Shown here: piece by piece, positions 57,196 through 64,000 of the stretch | How positions within the stretch are numbered: position 1 is the first letter of the stretch | Layout: every line of letters begins with the position of its first letter | NCBI GenBank assembly: GCA_036346255.1 | Contig: CM070632.1 | Span: 22,647,408 to 22,711,407, forward strand | Length of the DNA: 64,000 nucleotides | From: Ampelocalamus luodianensis | Taxonomy: Eukaryota > Streptophyta > Magnoliopsida > Poales > Poaceae | Direction of reading: 5' to 3' | Made by a program: the position numbers and the translations under genes | The notes under the pieces: model-generated | Told to the model about the DNA's origin: nothing | The model's input: the letters and a program-made list of their open reading frames with translations, nothing else | Databases searched by the model: none

Positions 57196-59670
57196 TGTAA
57201 CACCCTGGCTATCCGTAAGCCAAGATGTCACCTAAAACATCTAACATACATCCATAATGCGGAAGAATTTGAAACAAGTATATCAACTAAAGACAGACAT
57301 TAAGTTAAACAGATATGATGAAGGTATCCTTCCTTCACCTTTTAAGTTATTTAATTATGATCATCAATAAAGAAGGTTCACACGCAGTAATAAATCAACA
57401 TCCATGTGGAGAAGGTATCCTTCCTTCACCAATTATAATTTAATTATTACAGTTCATCATTAACGAATGTAAGATAGAACTAAATTTAATCTTGAACATG
57501 AATAGGATGATGTGAACGAGTAGTGCGTGTCTACTCCTCCCAAGTGAGCCAACATCGGGGTTACCTAAAATAAACAAACAACGCAAGAGTGAGTCCATGA
57601 CTCAGCAAGTACAGTGAAAGAGAAAGAACACATATACAAACAGGATATCACCATTTAAGAATGCGAACCTTGCATCGAGTGAACACTTATGAAAACATGA
57701 AATGAATGAATGTAATCAAGGATGGACTGCACACATGCATATACGGTATAGTGAGTGACACACCGTCGGTGTTCACTTAAGCCCGCACCTTAACAAAAGT
57801 GCGGGGATCCAAGTCCTATATGAAGAATGTTTCATATAGGTGTCCAAAGCTGCCCATACTGGAATTGATGGGTCTTACGTGCCCATACTGGAATTGATGG
57901 GTCTTTCAATCCACTCCGTGGACGGGACATGACAATGTCCAAATTTGCCCACATTGGAATGGTGGGACTTACAATCCACTCCCGTGGACATAACATGAAT
58001 AAAAGGATGCATGATATGAATATGAAGCAGTGATAATACCATCTCTCAAGATATACTCCACATAATGAAAGAACATAACCAATTCCGCATCTCGGGTAAC
58101 ACAATATGTCACACTATATTCATGAAAACATTCACAATCACAAGACTCAAAAGCAACAAAGTACTTGCCTTCGCATGACGCATTAGCGAGCAACGATGGC
58201 GCTCCCAAACCCGTAGCCTCGTGGCCTAAACAATTAAATAACCGAAATAAGAACAACATAGAATCCAACCCGAATTAAAAGTCTACAATACCCCCCTTGA
58301 ACTCCCAAGGAATCGCCATAAAACCTAATCTGAAAAACAGGCTGCAACCCAAAAACGTGTCGGGACAGTAGCACGAAAATGACAGTAGTTAATGACATGG
58401 GACTCGAAATGAGATGAGTCCAGATCCTACCTCATCTTAACGAACATATCTATAACATTCAAGTTGATGAGATTTCCCAATTCGGCCAATAAACTTCTCT
58501 AATAAAGAAAACAAAACAGCAGCACAACTTCTGTCTGAACAAACAGGACAGCAATACTAAAACAGCCATAACTTTTAATCTACAACTCCGAATTGAGCGT
58601 TCTTTAACAATATGAAAAGTTTATGAAATTATCTACAATAACCTAGTTGGCACGACATTCAAATTTTGCCTTTAACAAAAAGTGGCACACGGGTCAAAAC
58701 TAAAGATAGAAACTGACATACAATCTGGACAGACTGATCTACAATCTGGACAGTCACAAAGAAAAGTGCATAACTTTTGATCTATAAATCCAAATGAGGT
58801 GTTCTTTATCAATCCTGAAAGCTAGTGATATCACCTTCAAAATTTGTTATGGGCAAGACCTCTGAATCACCCTCTAACTAGGTCATATATCAACCTAAAC
58901 AGAGACTGCTAATTCTCGTCAGGATTCTGGACAGCAGATATTAAATCTATCATAACGTTTGACTCGAAAGTCGGAATTAGGTGATCTTGGCGGCCACCGA
59001 AAGCTAAGAACAAGACCTACATATCACTAGGAGATGGGAAACTCAGATTTGGCCTCTAAAATCACGAAAAAGTCCACGCAACAATCTGGACAGAATCAAA
59101 TTTCTACCCGCAGCAAATCGATCTAATCAAAATTGAACCAAAACACATCTACCACTAATCAAACGATGAGGATCGGCACTCGTTACCCTTGTATCAACCA
59201 GGACGTAGGTGGGAGAACCTTGGAGAAGATCATCTCCCTCCTTCTCACCTCCTTTGGCCGAACAACCTGCTGTCCCTTCTTGTTTCCTCGCGAAGACCGG
59301 CAACGGGAACACTCCGTGGGCGAGATGTGGAGGCACCACAGCAGGGGCAGCCACCATGGAGGGAGGATCAGCACCAAAGGAAGATGAGGGGAGAGGAGGG
59401 GCGGCCAAGAAGGGGGAGGGGAAGAAATTTCGGCCAAGGAGGAAAGAAAAGGGATGGTGGGGCTAGGGTTTGAGAGGGGGGGTAAAGGGGCGGCTTGGGC
59501 TGGGCTTTAGGGCGCCTCCCCTCCTCCTTAGCCCACACAAGGCCGGCCAAGGTGGCCTTGGCCTGGGCCGGAGGCCCAAGTCCTCAATTTTTCCAAAAAA
59601 AACCCTGACTTTCAATTAAATTTGCTCTCCCGAACAAGATTCTCGCTAAATTGAAATTTGGGGTATTACA
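57196..59670 (-). repeat. Right (5') LTR
   Basis: Full-length partner of 50356-52829; includes the same hairpin array and a GC-rich block at 59130-59560. Confidence 0.95.
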
Positions 59671-59734
59671 CTAACCCTCACCATTTGGAAGAACACCCTT
59701 TTGTGGCACAATTGTTGGCCTCTATACATATATA

Positions 59735-61437
59735 TATACTGGCTACAAGCCACTACAGATTGGCCACCTTTGCCAATGGACATCCAAAAATCGTGGTGCG
59801 GCCAAAAGACACTGTAAAAATATGTAATTTTGCTGTGGAACACTAAGCCCCATATTTTATTATTTCCGAGTGATTAGGAGAGAGAAACATTGTAAAATAT
59901 CCTCAATGCCCCTCAATGCGCAGTAAGCTGGACACGCCAGGTCGAGCGACGGCGGGCCGTGGAGAAGAAATGGTGCCGCGACACCGGAGAGGAAGGGGGT
60001 GGAAACTAGGGCGCGCATGGGCACCGGTGGGGTATGGGGAGCTCACCAAGCCATTCGGTGGAGGCGGAGGGTGGCCGGAGCGGGCTGGCGACGGCGAGGT
60101 CGAGCGGCACAGAGTAGCTCGCCGTGGGGGCGGCGCTACGGTGAGGGGAGGTGAAAACGAATGGTGGGATAAGATAGAGGGGAGTGTGGGGGTGCTCTAG
60201 AAGAAAGGAATTGGGCATAGGCTTACCCAGCGAGGAGAAGAGGCTGCGGCGGCGGCTTTGGCAAAGGTCGGGAAAGAAGGGTGGCACGCGGTGCTCCGGT
60301 GGCTCATTCTTCAAATTGGTAGAGGGGATGTGTTCCTTGACGTCTATGGCGATCCGTGACGTGGTTGGACGCCGTCGGGCTTTGCCGGAGCGGCCGGGAC
60401 GGGGACAAGCGACTCGGCGGCTTTGGCGGCCAGCTCTAGAGCTCGGGTTGAGCCGTAATGAAGAGGGGTGATGGGAGGTAGGGGATAAGGGGAGGGTGAG
60501 TCCAGGGCACGGAGGCAGCTCGAGCGGGGGAGGGTGAGTCCTTTCTATCATCTTCCCCCAACTCCCACTCCATTGCCCTCTCCCCCCGAGCTCCAATTTG
60601 AGCAAGCTCCGGATGCCGCACCGAGCCGCCTGGACCGCCGCTTGCCGTTCCGGCCACGTCGGTGATTTCCATGCTTCCCGAAGCATGTCACGATGAGCCT
60701 CATCACCCCGGGAGCCCAACCCCCGGTCAATTTGAAGCTACCGTCACCATGAAGCCGCGCGCCACCATCTTCACCAACTCCGATCGTTTTTCGCCGCCGC
60801 CTTCGCCAGCCTTGATCCGGCGAATCTCTTTTCAATTCCTCTCTCTGTGAGCATCACTAAGCATCCTCCTACCGCCCCATATCACTCACTTGCTCCCTTG
60901 TTCTCTCCAGGTCGTCGGCACCGTTGAAGCACCTGCGCCACCATCGGTCACCATCGCCGGCCCACCTCGACGACCACCCCGGTGAGACCCATTGACCTCC
61001 CTAGTGCTCATGCTCTCCTCATTTTGGTCGCAACTCCACCCGAGCGCCGTAGCCACTTTCCATCCCCACGGCCGGCCGCCGCCTGCTATCGCCTCGCCAC
61101 TCCAGTGCGTCTCCGGCCAGGCCAAGACACCCCTAGCCTCCTTGACACTTGGGCATTCCGTTTTGCCTAACCCCGCCGCCTCGCCGCCGCTCCACCACCG
61201 GTGATGGCCGCAGCTCCCTCTGTCCCAGAGAGGGGGTTTATGAGGGAGAGAGAACCAAGGGTAAAATAGACTTTTCACTGCCTTTCTCTCTCCTCTTCAG
61301 TCCGAAAATAATATTTTAATGGGCTTAGTGTTCCACAGCAAAATTACATGTTTTTATAGTGTCTTTTGGCCGCACCACGATTTTTGAATGTCTATTGGCA
61401 AAGGTGACCAATCTGCAGTGCCCTGTAGCCAATTCTC
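59735..61437. mobile_element. Pack-MULE-like element, ~125-bp inverted repeats with GC-rich cargo
   Basis: TTTGCCAATGGACATCCAAA...ATTTTGCTGTGGAACACTAAGC on the left recurs inverted at 61315-61400. The long terminal repeats and GC-rich interior (59930-61220) fit a Pack-MULE. Its ends lie in AT repeats, so the 9-bp duplication cannot be confirmed. The cargo holds overlapping ORFs on both strands (for example 60006-60719 minus, 237 aa, Pro/Arg/Ser-rich) with no domain; it probably derives from one or more host gene fragments. Confidence 0.75.
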
Positions 61438-62200
61438 CCATATATATATATATATTCTAAACTTTAAAAACCAATATGCATAAGGTAATTATCCTTGTAT
61501 CTAAAAGTTACATACAAAATTCACATCCGATCAATAAGTCACAAAGAGTCTTATCATAAACGAAATGTACATATGGTCTAACTGTCAACAGAAGATCCTT
61601 ATAGTAACATATATATGCATGTATGCACATGTATATCCATAAAAGATACTATCAACTCATGGCAGATGGCAGACTCACCACCACCAAATTCTTCTTTTAT
61701 AATAGTAACCATCACCACCAAGTCCTTCTTTTATAATAGTAAAAATGAGACGGCTTCTTTTTGGTAAATTACTTACGGGATTAATCGGTAGATAACTGTT
61801 TAGCTAGGCATGCATGCATCAGTTTGTGCTCCAAATTAATCTCTCGCCTTTGCTGGCGTACGATCGAAATTGACAAAGATATGATAAATGAATTTAGTGT
61901 GTAATTTTGACATTGACAGGATATACTATTCCGGTACATCTATTTGACACTGCTATCTCTACTTTTGTCTATTTGGTTTGTCCAGCACAACGCAAGACTT
62001 TTGTTTTGGGGGGGCTGGCGAAGAGAAAGGAAGAACGTTGCAATGGACTTCCTTCGTACTTTGTGCCTGTTGAAGAATACATAATGACTAGCAATGTGCA
62101 GCTTTGACTTGAACATTTGGCTTTTAGCTGATGCAGATCAATGATAGTTTCTTTTCGAGAGGTGGAGACAATCGGCTAGTTTAGTTTAAATCTCAAATAA
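61438..62200. other. No recognised gene
   Basis: Begins with an (AT)n tract. At 61674-61742 the block ACCACCAA-TTCTTCTTTTATAATAGTAA is tandemly duplicated. Nothing else recognised. Confidence 0.5.
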
Positions 62201-62601
62201 TCTCTACTATATAAAAATTAGAGTTAGTGGTCCTCCCCATACTTCTACCCCTATCCATCTCTACTGACATGTGGGCCATGTTATTAGCAAACTATCTTCT
62301 CGTATTGTGCGCTCCCTGCACTTCCTCTCCCGACATCACCTGCGACGCCGTCTACGCTTCCTCCTCCTCTCCGCCCTCGCCTCCACTCCCGCTCTTCTAC
62401 TCTGCTCCGCGCGCCTTCGCCCCCGTCACCTATCGCCGCTTCCATCAGCCGGATCTGAACGGACCTACCTTCCTCCTTTCCTCCCCCGCTTTTCTGCTCT
62501 GCTCTGCGCGCCTTAACGAATTGAGATATATTATATCTACTTAATTGATAACTGATTATATTCATGAGATGTTTCATAGTAACGCATGAATACCTAACTA
62601 G
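62201..62601 (+). mobile_element. Helitron-like non-autonomous element
   Basis: Starts TCTCTACTATATAAAAAT after an A and ends CTAACTAG before a T, as expected for Helitrons that insert between A and T; the sequence before the end (AACGCATGAATACC) resembles rice Helitron ends (AACGCACGGGCACC type). Interior 62310-62520 is a GC-rich, CT-rich fragment. Confidence 0.55.
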
Positions 62602-62870
62602 TTAAAGTAGAAAATTCATATAAATAACTCATCTAGCCTGTAGTGGGTGGAATCACAAACCTAAGAAATGAGGTACCACACCGTTATGACGAGGTTATGA
62701 TGGATCAATATTGGTTAACATGTGTTTATCAGCTATGTAGCATGCAGGCTCAGATCTCCGTGCAGCATTGCAGGACAAATGGAAGATACCCCTGTATATA
62801 CCGCAAATAGTTGCTCCATTTTAGAATAGTTTAAACTTACATGCCGCTTTTAACTTTGTTTTTTTGTTTA

Positions 62871-62955
62871 TTATTAACTAAGGAAATTATTATTCACGTG
62901 ATTCAAGGTTATATTATTAACTAAGGAAATTATTATTCACGCAATTCAAGGTTAA
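62871..62955. repeat. 43-bp tandem duplication
   Basis: TTATTAACTAAGGAAATTAT... at 62871 and 62914, differing at two bases. Confidence 0.9.
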
Positions 62956-62957
62956 AC

Positions 62958-63675
62958 GGAATAAATTCATTTTACGATATTGAACTATCATGTTTATCTA
63001 ATCTTCAACCTCCAACTATGGAATCGGGTAACAAACCCTCCTCAACTCTCAATACCATTCAATTTACACATCTCAACCCAAACTGTGGTGTTTTTGTCTG
63101 ACGTGGCATCCCAATTGGGCTGAGTTATCACCTACGTGTCAATCATTTGGCCAATGTGGCATCCACCGCATCCCCTTCGTCCTCCTTTCCCTCTCTCTCC
63201 ACCGGCCGATAGCCGCACTGTCACGTCCCCCCCTAGCTGTGAGATACGCCACCCGCCTTCCTCGATCGTGCCGCATCACCGCCTCCATCGGCCGCAGACA
63301 CGCCACCGCCTCCCTCGATTGTGAGCTGCGCCGCCCGCCTCCCTCAGTCGCCTACCTCTCTTGGCGCCATGCCGCCTCCTTCCTTGGTCACCCGCCTCCC
63401 TCGGCCGTATCTACCCTCGGTCGTGGAGCTTTGGACTGAGAGAGAAGGGAAGGAAGAAGAACGGTGATGTGGACCTTGACATGGATGTCGACTTATATGC
63501 CATGTCAGTGAAAATTGTCTACATTGATGCCGCGCCATCAAAACCAATGGTGGTTTTGGTCAAGGGGGTAATATACCCGATTTTGACAATTAAGGGGTGT
63601 CGATTACCCGGTTTCGTAGTTGAAGGTTGAATTTTAAACAAACATGATAGTTAAAGGGTCAAATGGACTTATTCC
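62958..63675. mobile_element. MULE-type MITE with GC-rich interior
   Basis: Left end GGAATAAATTCATTTTAC; right end inverted GGAATAAGTCCATTTGAC; arms of over 100 bp share AACTATCATGTTT and CAACTA-GGAA-CGGGTAA blocks. Near-perfect 9-bp duplication AGGTTAAAC / ATGTTAAAC, as expected for Mutator-like elements. Interior 63180-63450 is GC-rich. Confidence 0.82.
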
Positions 63676-64000
63676 ATGTTAAACTGTGATAGAAATTATG
63701 CCGAGAACAACTATGCTGGAACAAGTTAGGCGAAATTACATGGAGATTAAGCCAGCATAAGTAAATCGTGCGTTAAATCATGTAGAACTAAGACCAAAGT
63801 ACAACACTGGGATCAACCTAGTTTGAATGCAATTCGCAACCAATGGCTAACCCAGGAGTATTCACGGAGTTAGACTTGTAAATATAGAAACCTGTTGGGA
63901 CCGGATTTCTGAATCCGAACTTTCTGTGTATCTCTGCACCAATCTACGATTAAGCTAATGCACACTATTTTAATATTGATGATGAAACAACCATATCTCA
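63676..64000. other. No recognised gene
   Basis: Flank to the window edge; nothing supported. Confidence 0.5.

Larger units (their letters stand above)
50356..59670 (-). mobile_element. 9.3-kb non-autonomous LTR retrotransposon
   Basis: Two LTRs of about 2474 bp, TSD CTAAC (50351-50355, 59671-59675), primer binding site beside the right LTR and polypurine tract beside the left LTR, so it reads on the minus strand. The 4.37-kb interior contains no gag-pol; the longest ORFs are about 100 codons. This matches the class called large retrotransposon derivatives, which depend on proteins from another element. Confidence 0.92.

Noticed and set aside
60006..60719. 237-codon minus ORF
   Set aside because: Low-complexity Pro/Arg/Ser composition, overlapped by ORFs on the other strand, inside a Pack-MULE-like element; treated as cargo.

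Overview
This is a nuclear genome window from a grass, most likely Oryza (rice or a wild relative). The basis is the transposon families, the GC-rich single-exon plant gene at 44881-46101, the spliced plant methyltransferase locus and the complete absence of bacterial gene organisation. Identification is from family knowledge only; no search was run. Most of the window is transposable elements, several nested and datable by target-site duplications (TSDs) that can be read directly.

Layout. 1-4090: right part of a Mutator-like element (MULE-1) with a decayed mudrA transposase (+) and a decayed GRF-type zinc-finger gene (-), ending in an array of palindromic repeats. 4762-5685: hAT element with a perfect 8-bp TSD. 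5917-6224 and 6890-7001: MITEs. 7733-10401: minus-strand remnants of a plastid-type SAM methyltransferase gene lacking its first exon(s). 10793-23300: a Ty1/copia element (coding minus; 125-bp LTRs; TSD AATCC) itself split by a 2-kb insert (11356-13342) and a 5.04-kb solo-LTR-like insert (14083-19120, TSD TACCT). 24356-32430: an 8-kb MULE (MULE-2) carrying mudrA, a plant-mobile-domain gene and an intact GRF zinc-finger gene, bounded by palindromic arrays. Sequence flanking the copia element recurs at 32434-33080, preserving an empty copia insertion site.

34541-39469: a non-autonomous LTR element whose two outer ends are the same LTR terminus in inverted orientation, yet flanked by the TSD CATCA. 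39480-44671: hAT-like, foldback and CACTA-like fragments, including a small foldback element carrying a GRF-type zinc-finger ORF. 44881-46101: the only convincing intact host gene, a VQ-motif protein, minus strand. 47227-50114: three MITE/hAT elements. 50356-59670: a 9.3-kb LTR element with 2.47-kb LTRs, TSD CTAAC and no gag-pol. 59735-61437, 62201-62601 and 62958-63675: Pack-MULE-like, Helitron-like and MULE-MITE insertions.

The most unusual structures are regular arrays of short hairpins at the same relative place in three diverged LTR families, regular ~29-bp arrays of palindromes at MULE ends, and the inverted-LTR element. Nonsense codons in both the MULE and copia genes fall repeatedly where a CAG or CGA codon is expected, which fits decay by cytosine methylation.
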